NCBI RefSeq assembly: GCF_042453785.1
Contig: NC_091671.1
Coordinates: 36,347,001-36,411,000 of the forward strand
Source: Malus domestica
Lineage: Eukaryota; Streptophyta; Magnoliopsida; Rosales; Rosaceae
DNA length: 64,000 nucleotides
Reading direction: 5' to 3'
The translations under genes were made by a program, and so were the position numbers. Below, piece after piece: positions 1-9,678 of the stretch; within the stretch, counting starts at the first letter, position 1, and each line of letters opens with the position of its first letter. The notes under the pieces were generated by a model. The model was not told the DNA's origin, did no database searches, and saw nothing but the letters and a program-made list of their open reading frames with translations.

Positions 1-654
1 TAGCAAATGTATAGCAGTTTTGACAAACATATTGAGAAAGAAAAAATATAAATGTATGAAAAATATCTAAACTTATTGAGCCAATGTTAAATTAGGACAA
101 TTATGAGCCCATCATTCTTTTAGCCTAGGTTGGTTTGGTTCCCTCCAGAAAAAAAATTTGGTCATTGGGAATATGAATATTACTCCTCATTTTGTAATAT
201 TATACTCTCTTATATTTAATGTACAACTCTACCCAAGTAGTGTACTCCAACCTTAGGGTTTAGAAGTGACCTTTAAACAGTTGAAGGAGAAAATTTGGAA
301 TTCGCCCAACTAGTTTCTCATTTCCCGTCCCAATCCGAGAGTATGAATTCCACATCTAGATCTCGTGTGGCTCGTTAGACATTCACATGTTCAGTCTTTA
401 TTGTGAGATATTTGAAAACTTTTCTTGTTTTGATGCTTGGATTGGAGAAATAAAGCACACAAGATATTCGATTGGAAAACTTGCGGTCATTGTAACTGTG
501 CAAGTGTATACCTATTTAAATATAATATTGTACCATTAATCCTAATCTATTAATTATTTTATTACTTAATAAAGCCCCTTATTTTTCTCATATTTTTTTT
601 CTCCTATCTATTTCCTAAACCATTGAAAGCATTCAAGCATTTTTATTTTTTTGA
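1..654. other. AT-rich intergenic DNA
   Basis: No open frame of useful length, RNA gene or terminal-repeat structure was recognised here. The sequence is AT-rich with scattered homopolymers. Dull parts of a decayed transposon cannot be excluded. Confidence 0.5.
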
Positions 655-820
655 ACAAACTATATTATCTAACACTAAGGGGGTGAAAATTGGGCTAAGC
701 ATCACAATGGTCATGCAATAATATGGTTCAAACTCGTCTTTGACGAGAATCGAATCTAAAACCTCTCACTTACTTATGAAGAGGAACATCACTAGATTGT
801 AGTACTAAGTGCCCACCAAA
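655..820 (-). mobile_element. tRNA-derived SINE, minus strand
   Basis: Read on the minus strand the segment starts near 820 with a tRNA-like head (TAGTACTACAATCTAGTGAT, box A-like) followed by a box B-like GATTCGATTCTCG, then a tRNA-unrelated body and a T-rich stretch on the + strand (a poly(A)-like tail on the minus strand) just left of 655. The same sequence recurs at 52817-52934 plus 53840-53881, so this is a dispersed family. Pol III transcription is known for such elements. The present copy has several mismatches in box A. I could not fix a target-site duplication. Confidence 0.6.
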
Positions 821-1061
821 AAAAAAGTTAAAAGCAAAAGATGTGTCGCAAAACTATTATAAGCAATGCTTTCTCACAACTAAGGTAGCTTTTGTGCCGG
901 ACCATCTACTTTCTAGCAAACCTTGAAATTTGGGACTTTTTTTTTTGTTCCAGGTGCATGATATCTGAAGCACTGCCCCACATCAAAGCAGTCGAACTTG
1001 GCAGCATTCTATTCTTTTCAAATGGGAGGTCCTTATGAACAGTTATAGACCAGAATAGTAA

Positions 1062-1811
1062 AATTAACTCCAATGGCTGGGGTTAAAATATAAATTTTTA
1101 GCCTAGAAAATTTGGGTCCTAAACCAAAAACATTTTTTCTCTTCCAATGGTTTTGGCTTAAATATTTAGTCCAAGATTATTAAAGAATGAATTTAGGTTA
1201 AAGTTAAGGTAAATAATGAAAAATCATTAAGCCTATCTCATTCTTATACATATGCACCACATGAAAGAATATGGAAAACCACACAACCTACCATGTTTTT
1301 AAACACAAATACATAGGTAGGTAGATAGAAAAAAAACAGGAAGAAATGTTTGACGAAAGTGAATTCATCTTATGCTTGAACCAATATATAGGTATTTATA
1401 GAGTTTTTTTTTTGTGAATTGTGATTTAAATCATTTTTTAATTGTTTTAGCCGTTGAATTTAATTTTGAGTTGTTAGATCTTCTTATTACCATTAAATTT
1501 GTTCATATTAGATCTCAACCGTTAGATTTAATGTATTTATAAATTTGATTTTAAAAAAATGAATTTGGGCCGTTGGTTGAAAAGCAGCCCAACGACGTGG
1601 GTTGTCCGATAAAAGTCATTGGTCTTTCCACAAGTGGCTGACAACGTTAACAACTAAGTGTCAACCACTAACCTTGACTCATTTTCTAGACCAAATTTGG
1701 CTCACAAAATAAGTTTTCACCCAAAACTTTTGTTTAGCCCAATGATTAAAGAAGCTTTAAGTCAGTTTAAAACTGAAAATTTGAATTTTAACCCAACCAT
1801 TGGAGTTGGTC
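1062..1811. mobile_element. Harbinger-like non-autonomous TIR element
   Basis: The ends are inverted repeats. The left end reads AATTAACTCCAATGGCTGGG and the complement of the right end reads GACCAACTCCAATGGTTGGG, with only transitions in the first four bases. Similarity continues irregularly for about 100 bp inward. Both ends are flanked by TAA (1059-1061 and 1812-1814), the 3-bp target duplication typical of PIF/Harbinger elements. The 750-bp body has no transposase, so it would have been moved in trans. The short open frame at 1658-1849 lies across the right end and is not a gene. Confidence 0.6.
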
Positions 1812-1914
1812 TAAGCGAGTTAAAAATGTCTCGCACTCCAGCCCTTTAGCCTTGGAATTTTTTTGTTCAAAATAGGCTACATTGGGCTCTTTGGTACTCC
1901 ATTCGAGCTGGGCT

Positions 1915-2250
1915 AAGGTGGGTGGAAAACAAAAAAAGTTGGTGAGCGTAGTAGCACTAATTTTTAATTATTTTTCAGCATTTTTTTTAGAAATGAATTA
2001 CAGATATCCCATCTATATCTCCGTGATTTTATACCCTCGGTATTTCCGTCATAAATGATATATAATACTTTGCTAGTCATCATCAACAATTCAAGGAGAA
2101 AATAAGTGCCCAACTTTTCATCTTCTTTTCTCTTCAAGTTGTTTCTCAGCAACCAAACAAGGTTTATCGACTGTCCGACGCCATAAAACTAGATCTAGAG
2201 CCATATCAGGTTTTTTTTTTTCCTCTTTGAATAACTTCTCTACTTTTACT
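1915..2250 (+). repeat. Duplicated F-box upstream region, copy A (left part)
   Basis: From the purine-rich stretch near 1915 to the hAT insertion at 2251 this DNA aligns with 8205-8510: shared blocks include GTTGGTG.GC, AGAAATGAATT.CAGATAT, CTCAGCAACCAA and GCCATAAAACTAGATCT.GAG. The copy continues after the hAT element at 6438-6740, where it matches 14924-15290, the DNA directly upstream of the F-box pseudogene. No F-box coding sequence follows copy A, so only the upstream region seems to have been duplicated or kept. Confidence 0.7.
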
Positions 2251-2289
2251 TAGACTTGGCAGTTTTTGACACGACACGAAAACGATACG

Positions 2290-2412
2290 AAAATAACGGG
2301 TTTCGGGTCAACAGATAACTTATCGGGTCACTATCGGGTGACCCGTTAATAACGGGTTCTTAACAGGTATACACGCGGGTAACACGTGGGTAACCCGTTT
2401 CGACCCGTTAAG
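2290..2412. repeat. hAT left subterminal ACCCGTTA/TAACGGGT cluster
   Basis: Within about 120 bp there are repeated AACGGGT, TCGGGTC, GACCCGTTA, CGGGTAACACG and CGACCCGTTAAG words in both orientations. hAT transposases are known to bind multiple subterminal motifs, so these are candidate binding sites. That role is inferred. Confidence 0.6.
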
Positions 2413-2929
2413 AAAAAAAATATTTTAATAATCTTAAAGTTTAATTACTAAAAGATTTATTATAAAATACAATAGTCATATTAATATATACAATATATTC
2501 TATATTAAATATATAGTTTTGTATTATTGTTCTATATAAATTATAAATAAAAAAAAAAGTTTTAGTCATTATTTATTTTTATTATGAGAGTTCCTTATTA
2601 TCATTACTAGGATAAATTTTACATAACATATTCTTGTCCAAAATTAAAATATACTAGTATAGTATTTGTATATGCAAGAACTAAGAAGACATACATACAA
2701 GTATGAAAAATGTGAAAGAACATATAAACACTCGTGATTTATCATTATTCCTCTACGAATAGATAATTGTTACACTTATATTATCGTTTAGATTTTTAAA
2801 ATCCTTCAAACCCTCATGAATAATGTCTTTTATTTGGGGGCAAAATTAATAAAATTAATAATAATTATTGTAGAAGTGTAAAAAATGTAAAAATATATAT
2901 ATACAATCACTCATAAATAAATAAATGTA

Positions 2930-5594
2930 AATGCTTTAAATTAAAGATCAAATTTATTCATTACATTCTTATAGGGGTCGAGGAGTGTATATGTACAAAA
3001 TCATCAAAATCGAAGCTAAAATAACCGTTAAATTGTGATTTTTCGTTTATAACCGTCGAAAACTTTTGTTCCGTTACGTAATCTTTGAATGTTTGTTTTT
3101 TACGATTTTTTAAGTTTGCAATCTCGGAATGTGTACAAATAAGTTTGACGGTTGGATCGTTGAAAAAAGTTTCGTAGAATTCATATTGCGTCAAAACGGT
3201 ATATTAAACAAACCCTTAGAGTTAATATTATACTTCTATTAAGTATAACACTAGTTTTTGTGGTATCCACTAGTGTAAATACTTTAAATTAAAGATCAAA
3301 TTTATTCATTACATTCTTATATGGTCGAGGAGTGTATCTGTAAAAAAATCATCAAAATCGGAGTTAAAATAACCGTTAAATTGTGATTTTTCGTTTATAA
3401 CCGTCGAAAACTTTTGTTCCGTTACGTAATCTCTGAATGTTTGTTTTTTACGTTTTTTTAAGTTTGCAGTCTCAGAATGTGTACAAATAAGTTTGACGGT
3501 TGGATCGTTGAAAAAAGTTTCATAGAATGCATATTGCGTCAAAATGGTATATTAAACAAACACTTAGAGTTAATATTATACTTCTATTAAGTATAAAATA
3601 AGTTTTTGTGGTATCCACTAGTGTAAATACTTTAAATTAAAGATCAAATTTATTCATTACATTCTTACAGGGTCGAGGAGTCTATCTGTAAAAAATCATC
3701 AAAATCGAAGCTAAAATAACCGTTAAATTGTGATTTTTCGTTTATAATCATCGAAAACTTTTGTTCCATTACGTAATCTCTGAATGTTTGTTTTGTACAA
3801 TTTTTTATGTATGCGATCTTGGAATGTGTACAAATACGTTTGACGGTTAGATCGTTGAAAAAAGTTTTGTAGAATGCATATTGCGTCAAAACGATTGATT
3901 AAACAAACACTTAGAGTTAATATTATACTTTTATTAAGTATAAAATAAGTTTTTGTGGTATCCACTAGTGTAAATACTTTAAATTAAAGATCAAATTTTT
4001 TCATTACATTCTTATATGGTCGAGGAGTGTATCTGTACAAAAAATCATCAAAATCGGAGTTAAAATAACCATTAAATTGTGATTTTTCGTTTATAACCGT
4101 CGAAAACTTTTGTTCCATTACGTAATCTCTGAATGTTTATTTTTTACGATTTTTTACGTATGCAATCTCAAAATGTGTACAAATAAGTTTGATGGTTGGA
4201 TCGTTAAAAAAAGTTTCGTAGAATCCATATTGCGTCAAAATAGTAGATTAAACAACCACTTAAAGTTAATATTATACTTCAATTAAGTATAAAAAAAAAA
4301 TTTTGTGGTATATACTTTAAATTAAAGATCAAATTTATTCATTACATTCTTATAGGGTCGAGGAGTGTATCTGTAAAAAAATCATCAAAATCGGAGATAA
4401 AATAACCGTTAAATTGTGATTTTTCGTTTATAACCGTCAAAAACTTTTGTTCTATTATGTAATCTCTGATTGTTTGTTTTTTATGATTTTTACGTATGTG
4501 ATCTCGGAATGTGTACAAATAAGTTTGACGGTTGGATCATTGAAAAAAGTTTCGTAGAATGCATATTGCATCAAAACGGTAGATTAAACAAATACTTAGG
4601 GTTAATATTATACTTTTATTAAGTATAAAATAAGTTTTTGTGGTATCTACTAGTGTAAATACTTTAAATTAAAGATCAAATTTATTCATTTCATTCCTAT
4701 AGGGTTGAGGAGTGTATTTGTAAAAAATCATCAAAATCGGAGCTAAAATAACCGTTAAATTGTGATTTTTCGTTTATAACCGTCGAAAACTTTTGTTCTA
4801 TTACTTAATCTCTGAATGTTTGTTTTTTATGATTTTTTTACTTATGCGATCTCGGAATGTGTACAAATAAGTTTGACGGTTGGATCATTGAAGAAAGTTC
4901 TGTAGAATGCATATTGCGTCAAAACAGTAGATTAAACAAACACTTAGAGTTAATATTATACTTCTATTAAGTATAAAATAAGTTTTTGTGGTATTCACTA
5001 GTGTAAATACTTTAAATTAAAGATCAAATTTATTCATTACATTCTTATAGGTCGAGGAGTCTATCTGTAAAAATTCATCAAAATCGGAGATAAAATAACC
5101 GTTAAATTGTGATTTTTCGTTTATAACCGTCGAAAACTTTTGTTCCATGACGTAATCTTTGAATGTTTTTTTTTTACGATTTTTTACTTATGCGATCTCG
5201 GAATGTGTACAAATAAGTTTGACGGTTGGATCGTTGAAAAAAGTTTCGTAGAATGCATATTGCGTCAAAACAGTAGATTAAACAAACACTTGGAGTTAAT
5301 ATTATACTTCTATTAAGTATAAAATAAGTTTTTGTGGTATCCACTATTGTAAATACTTTAAATTAAAGATCAAATTTATTCATTACATTCTTATAGGGTC
5401 GATGAGTGTATCTGTAAAAAATCATCAAAATCGGAGCTAAAATAACCGTTAAATTGTGATTTTTCGTTTATAACCGTCGCAAACTATTGTTCCATTACGT
5501 AATCTCTGAATGTTTGTTTTTTACAATTTTTTACGTATGCAATCTTGGAATGTGTACAAATAAGTTTGATGTTGGATCGTTGAAAAAAGTTTTT
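2930..5594. repeat. Tandem array, about eight units of 338-348 bp
   Basis: A marker word CTTTAAATTAAAGATCAAAT recurs with its first base at 2934, 3282, 3630, 3977, 4315, 4662, 5010 and 5356, giving periods of 348, 348, 347, 338, 347, 348 and 346 bp. The eighth unit is cut off near 5594. Each unit holds the same blocks, such as AACCGTTAAATTGTGATTTT, AACCGTCGAAAAC, GGAATGTGTACAAATAAG and GTTGGATCGTTGAAAAAAG, and a GTGGTAT..CACTAGTGT junction. Units differ by scattered substitutions and short indels. On the minus strand units 1 to 3 are open for 74-77 codons (2961-3194, 3309-3542, 3665-3889), starting MTQY; other units have frameshifts. Monomer size and head-to-tail order resemble a young satellite, here carried inside a hAT element. 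Confidence 0.9.
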
Positions 5595-5639
5595 GGACAG
5601 CCAGCAATAGATAATTTTGTAGTAGTGAAACCTTAAATT

Positions 5640-5998
5640 TATTTAACCGTCGATTATCATTTACGCTTTATTCTTCTTACTGAATTTCATTTTTAAAATT
5701 TTATTTTTTGAAAACATGATCATCTAGCAGATGTAAGAAGATGATATCACGTTTCGATATTTACGGTTAACTGAAATATGAGTCAATGTCATATAATTTG
5801 TAGAAACTTTATAAACATCAAGCAATATTTTCACTAACCGTAAAACTCTAAATATAATATCAACGATTCAAACCGTTCATCTACATGCACCCTCTAATAG
5901 ATCATGTTTTCAAAAAAGAAAATCTAAAAAAACGAAATTTGATGAGAACAATGAAGCATAAATGTAAACAACAATCAACGGTTAAATTTTGATCTATG
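5640..5998. repeat. Imperfect inverted repeat inside the hAT element
   Basis: About 100 bp at 5640-5745 is the imperfect reverse complement of 5885-5998. Shared words on the two arms include TTTAACCGT.GATT, TTTACG.TTTATTCTTC and TTTTTTGAAAACATGATC. The 140-bp spacer has AT-rich sequence. It could be a second smaller element nested in the hAT or a long hairpin used by it. Confidence 0.65.
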
Positions 5999-6267
5999 AT
6001 TTATATGATTATAGTAGCGAATTTCGAAGTTAAGCTCTTTATGAAAGTTATAAAGCTTGTCATTACGAGTGTTTATATATTTTTTTTCTATATTTTTTTA
6101 CACTTCTACATTAATTAAAAAACTATTAAAGACTTTAGGTAAGCGAAAATATACTTAAAACAAAATTGCGTTTTTATGTTTTGGATGTGATAATATGGAA
6201 TGTATATACTTATTTAGTATTATGTTTTTCATTTGATTATTTATTAGTTTAAAATATATTTTCCTTA

Positions 6268-6400
6268 ACGGGTAACATGTCGGGTCATATTACCTGTTAA
6301 TATTATCGGGTCGATTTCGGGTCGGGTCATTTTACCCGTTTATTTTAACGGGTGTTACACGACACGACCCGTTAAGATATTGGGTATGACACAAAAACGA
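6268..6400. repeat. hAT right subterminal ACCCGTTA/TAACGGGT cluster
   Basis: Mirror of the left cluster, with CGGGTAACATG, TCGGGTC, TTACCCGTT, AACGGGTG and GACCCGTTAAG words in both orientations, about 40-170 bp from the right terminus. Candidate transposase-binding repeats by analogy with other hAT elements. Confidence 0.6.
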
Positions 6401-6437
6401 CACGAACACGGAAAACACGACACAAATGTCAGGTCTA

Positions 6438-6740
6438 CTTTTACTCAGACAAAATCTTCTCCATTTACCCTTTATCTAAGGAACACAAGTTGAATTCTTG
6501 AATTCTTCTCTAGAGATATATCTGGTATTTTTCCCTTTTCAAATATCTTTTCAATTATTGAATTCTTTGTTCTATTATATATTTTTTCATGATGAAGCTA
6601 AATGGAAGTGGCTTGAAAGTTGTTATATGTTCTAGATCTATCCTTGTACTTTTGTTTGTCTTAATTTTGTTCTACCTATTTAGTGATATCCTACATCATT
6701 CTCAATTTGGATACTTCGAAAAACTTACGGAAAGCTTAGA
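6438..6740 (+). repeat. Duplicated F-box upstream region, copy A (right part)
   Basis: Starting with the hAT target duplication, this segment resumes the alignment interrupted at 2250: TATCTAAGGAACA.AAG, GATATATCTGGT, TTGAATTCTTTGTTCTATTATATA and GTTCTAGATCTATCCTTGTA match 8530-8640 and then 14924-15290. After about 6740 the similarity ends and no F-box frame follows. Confidence 0.65.
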
Positions 6741-6817
6741 TTTGAATTTGTGAGATGAATTCTTAGTCAAAAGTGGACCAAATAACATAGGGGCAAAGGG
6801 GGGGGTGGGGGAGGAGG

Positions 6818-6820
<3 letters not shown>

Positions 6821-6908
<88 letters not shown>
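6821..6908 (+). repeat. (GA)n microsatellite
   Basis: An uninterrupted run of about 44 GA dinucleotides preceded by a G-rich stretch. It produces a Leu/Ser minus-strand frame that is not a gene. Confidence 0.97.
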
Positions 6909-6910
<2 letters not shown>

Positions 6911-7034
6911 CAAATTCTCTGCCGTTTTTGGTTTAATGCGGAATTTTGAATATAATGAGGGTGTTGTCACTGATGTTAGGCAAGGTTGCTATACTGATGT
7001 TGGTGGGTTGGTATGTCATATGTTTTTTTTTTTT

Positions 7035-8175
7035 GGTAAAAGACTGTTTACCACCCTCATGTTTGGTGGTTTTCAACATTTAGTACATCAAGTTTTTTTC
7101 GTCCCAGAGTCATACCTAAAGTGTAAATTTTGGGACAGTCTCATACATCTGTTAGTCAAACTGTTAATTCTCCCGTTAAGTGATGATGTGGCGCCCTGAT
7201 TGGACGCCACGTGTCATTAAAAAAATAAAATTTTTATTTAAATAAAAATTTTATTAAAAAATATTTAAATAAATATTTAAATAATAAAATAATAATAAAA
7301 TATTTTTTTTTTCCTTCTTCTCTTCTTCTTCTTCTTCTTTTTTTTTTTTTTTTCTTCTTCTTCTTCTTCTTCTTCTTCTGGGTTCAGTTCTCTCTTTTTT
7401 TTCTTTTTTTTTTTATTCTTCCTCCTCCTTCTCCTTCTTCTTCCTTCTCCTTCCTCCTCATTCTTCTTCTCCTTCTTCTTCCTTCTTAAGAAGGAAGGAG
7501 GAGAAGGAAAAAAACAGAAAAAAAAAAAAAAAAAAAACCGAACCCAGAAAAGAAGAGGAAGGAGAAGGAAGAAGAAGAAGGAGAAGAAGAAGGAGGAGGA
7601 AGGCGAAGGAAGAAGAAGGAGAAGGAGGAGGAAGAAGGAAAAAAAAAAAAGAGAAACCGAACCCAAAAGAAGAAGAAGGAGGAGGAAAGAGAAGGAAGAA
7701 GAAGGAGAAAGAGGAGGAAGAAGAAGAAGAAGAAGAAAAAAAAAAGAGAAACCGAACCCAGAAGAAGAAGAAGAAGAAGGAGAAGAAGAAGGAGGAGGAA
7801 GGAGAAGGAAGAAGAAGGAGGAGGAGGAGGAAGAAGGAAAAAAAAAAAAAAAGAAACCGAACCCAGAAGAAGAAGAAGAAGAAGAAGAAGAAGAAGAAAA
7901 AAAAAAAAAGAAGAGGGAAAAAATATATATTTTATTATTATTTTAATATTTTTTAATATTATTTTTATTTAAATAAATTTTTTATTTTTTTAATGACACG
8001 TGGCGTCCAATCAGGGTGCCACGTCATCACTTAACGGGAGAACTAACAGTTTGACTAACAGATGTATGAGACTGTCCCAAAATTTACACTTTAGGTATGA
8101 CTCTGGGACGAAAAAAACTTGATGTACTAAATGTTGAAAACCACGAAACATGAGGGTGGTAAACAGTCTTTTACC
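7035..8175. mobile_element. Mutator-like non-autonomous element A, long TIRs
   Basis: About 210 bp at the left (7035-7245) is inverted at the right (7970-8175) with high identity. Both arms contain AAGACTGTTTACCACCCTCA, TAAAGTGTAAATTTTGGGAC and CCACGTGTCATTAAAAAAAT. Long TIRs of this size are typical of Mutator-like elements. The flanks are T-runs on both sides, compatible with a 9-bp T target duplication but not diagnostic. Between the TIRs lies AT-rich DNA and a polypurine/polypyrimidine core; no transposase is present. Both TIRs carry a CACGTG G-box motif. Confidence 0.75.
7308..7915. repeat. Polypyrimidine-then-polypurine core of element A
   Basis: CTT/CCT repeats on the left half turn into GAA/GGA repeats near 7490, so the core is itself a large imperfect palindrome-like purine/pyrimidine switch. 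The purine half is punctuated several times by AACCGAACCCAGAAGAAG, giving a loose minisatellite of about 100 bp. The same punctuation (complement CTTCTGGGTTCGG) recurs in element B at 20331-21085. Lys/Glu/Arg-rich frames across it are low complexity and not genes. Confidence 0.85.
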
Positions 8176-8204
8176 CTTTTTTTTTTTTTTTTGAAATGTC
8201 GTAT

Positions 8205-8635
8205 ATTGGGTGGAAAAATAGGAACAGTTGGTGGGCATAATAGCACTTATTTTTACTAATTTAATATTTTCTTTAAGAAATGAATTGCAGATATTTCTGT
8301 CTATATCTTCGTGTTTTCAGATCCTCTGTATTTTCGCCATAACTGACATGCATGTATAATGCCTTGCTATTGGGGATCAACACTTTAAGGAGAAAATATG
8401 TGACATAAAAGATATATAATATCATTCATGCTATTTCTCAGCAACCAAAAAAATTTAATCGGCGCCATAAAACTAGATCTGGAGTCATAGCTTTTCTTTC
8501 TTTACTAAAAAAATCTAATATTAATCTTTATCCTAGGAACCTAAGCTTAAGCAACCTGAATGTTTGTTATATATTATGAATGTATCTTTATCTTTTGTTT
8601 GTTTTAAATAATGTTGTCTCTCTACTGATATATAT
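8205..8635 (+). repeat. Duplicated F-box upstream region, copy B
   Basis: This segment aligns with 1915-2250 and then 6450-6560 and runs up to the copia target duplication at 8636. Its continuation lies beyond the copia element at 14924. At the hAT insertion point of copy A, copy B has uninterrupted TTTCTTTACTAAAAAAAT, so it shows the empty site of the hAT. Confidence 0.7.
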
Positions 8636-8640
8636 CTAGT

Positions 8641-8905
8641 TGTTGTAAAATAGTGGGTATGTTTGCCCACATGTATATAGTAACTCTTTCACAAGTTCAA
8701 TAGTGTCATTTGTTTGTTTCCTATGAGGTTGCTCTATAAATAGAACACTACATTTGATCAAATTAGACTTGGAAGAAAAAAACAACGAATAGCAATAATA
8801 TACATTACTTCCTCTGCAACAGCTTGTGTTGGTATAATATTTTGCAACTGCTTCGCTCATGTCCCTAGTAAAGGTTATCTCTCTAAATTTTGCCTATTTA
8901 TAACA
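8641..8905 (+). repeat. Copia left LTR
   Basis: 265 bp, TG...CA. It contains CTCTATAAATAGA at about 8733-8745, a plausible TATA box for the element's promoter, and GGTATAATATT further on. It differs from the right LTR by about a dozen substitutions, mostly A/G and C/T, with no indel. Confidence 0.95.
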
Positions 8906-9142
8906 CGTTATCAACACGAGTTTCTAATCATTTCTCATTTCCCTTCACCGAAAGAAAAAAAAAAATTGTTTCCTCTAAGGTTTTTACTATTCTTCTTCCT
9001 CTACCTCAATTGTTGGATATACCCTCGCGAAGAACTGTTTGCACCATGTTTACTTCTAATTCTTAACCTAACAGTTACTTATATCTTTGATTTCTTGTTT
9101 GGTGTAACTCTTGACTACTAACCCAGTGTTTATTTATGCAAT

Positions 9143-9523
9143 CCAAGATGGTGCGGTATCATCGCCTATCTTGGACTGCAAATCTAATTTTACTGCAAAT
9201 TTTAAGTGGAGCGGTATAATCGGCCACCCTATCCTACATATTTAAATTTACTTGCTATTTAATTTTATTGCAATTTGAGGTGGTGTGGAATAATCACCCA
9301 CTCCGCTCTGCATATTTAAATTTTATTGCAATTTTAGGTGGTGCGGTATAATCGTCCACCCTGCTTTGCATATTTAAATTTTATCGCAATTTTAAGTGGT
9401 GCGGTATAATCGTCCACCTTCCTCTACATAATTAAATTTTCCTGATGTTTAAAGTAGTGCGGAATAATCGCCCATCCCATACTTGTTTCGATGAGAATAG
9501 TGCGATACAATTGCCCTTCTCAT
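9143..9523 (+). repeat. Row of about seven hairpin repeats in the copia leader
   Basis: Between the left LTR and gag, a core word close to GCGGTATAATCG recurs seven times (near 9153, 9211, 9285, 9343, 9401, 9460, 9502), 42-75 bp apart. Each is enclosed by short complementary arms: CCAAGAT/ATCTTGG in unit 1, GTGG/CCAC in units 2, 3 and 5, GGTGG/CCACC in unit 4, ATGAGAA/TTCTCAT in unit 7; unit 6 is weak. Arms differ between units but stay complementary, which suggests RNA hairpins in the genomic transcript. A packaging, dimerisation or translation role is only a guess. Confidence 0.75.
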
Positions 9524-9678
9524 TAATCATGTAAATCTCGAGCCTGAAGTTTCGAGTACTTAACATTTTGGCCTGAAGATCAAAAATTTTAAGAACCAGA
9601 AGTTCTAACAATATATTCCTCCAGAACACATATTATTGCAAGTTCTTACACACCTCATTTTTCTTTCAGAAAAGAAAA

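Larger units (their letters stand above)
2251..6437. mobile_element. Non-autonomous hAT-type element, 4.2 kb
   Basis: The element begins TAGACTTGGCAG and ends ATGTCAGGTCTA, imperfect inverted termini. It is flanked by a perfect 8-bp direct repeat CTTTTACT at 2243-2250 and 6438-6445, the target duplication length of hAT transposons. Just inside both ends are many inverted and direct copies of CGGGTC, AACGGGT and ACCCGTTAA (2290-2410 and 6268-6380), which look like subterminal transposase-binding repeats. The interior holds no transposase frame. It is filled by an array of about eight 347-bp tandem repeats and an inverted repeat. An element of this size made mostly of a satellite-like array is odd for a non-autonomous hAT. 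Mobilisation in trans is inferred. Confidence 0.8.

Noticed and set aside
2930..5594. CRISPR-like or gene-cluster reading of the regular array
   Set aside because: The whole 347-bp unit repeats without unique spacers, inside a plant transposon. It is tandem satellite-type DNA.
6767..6970. Minus-strand Leu/Ser and Pro-rich open frame
   Set aside because: It is the translation of the (GA)n microsatellite and a G-run.
7277..7666. 129-codon frame of Lys/Glu/Arg/Phe
   Set aside because: Low-complexity translation of the Mutator-like core, no domain, no gene context.
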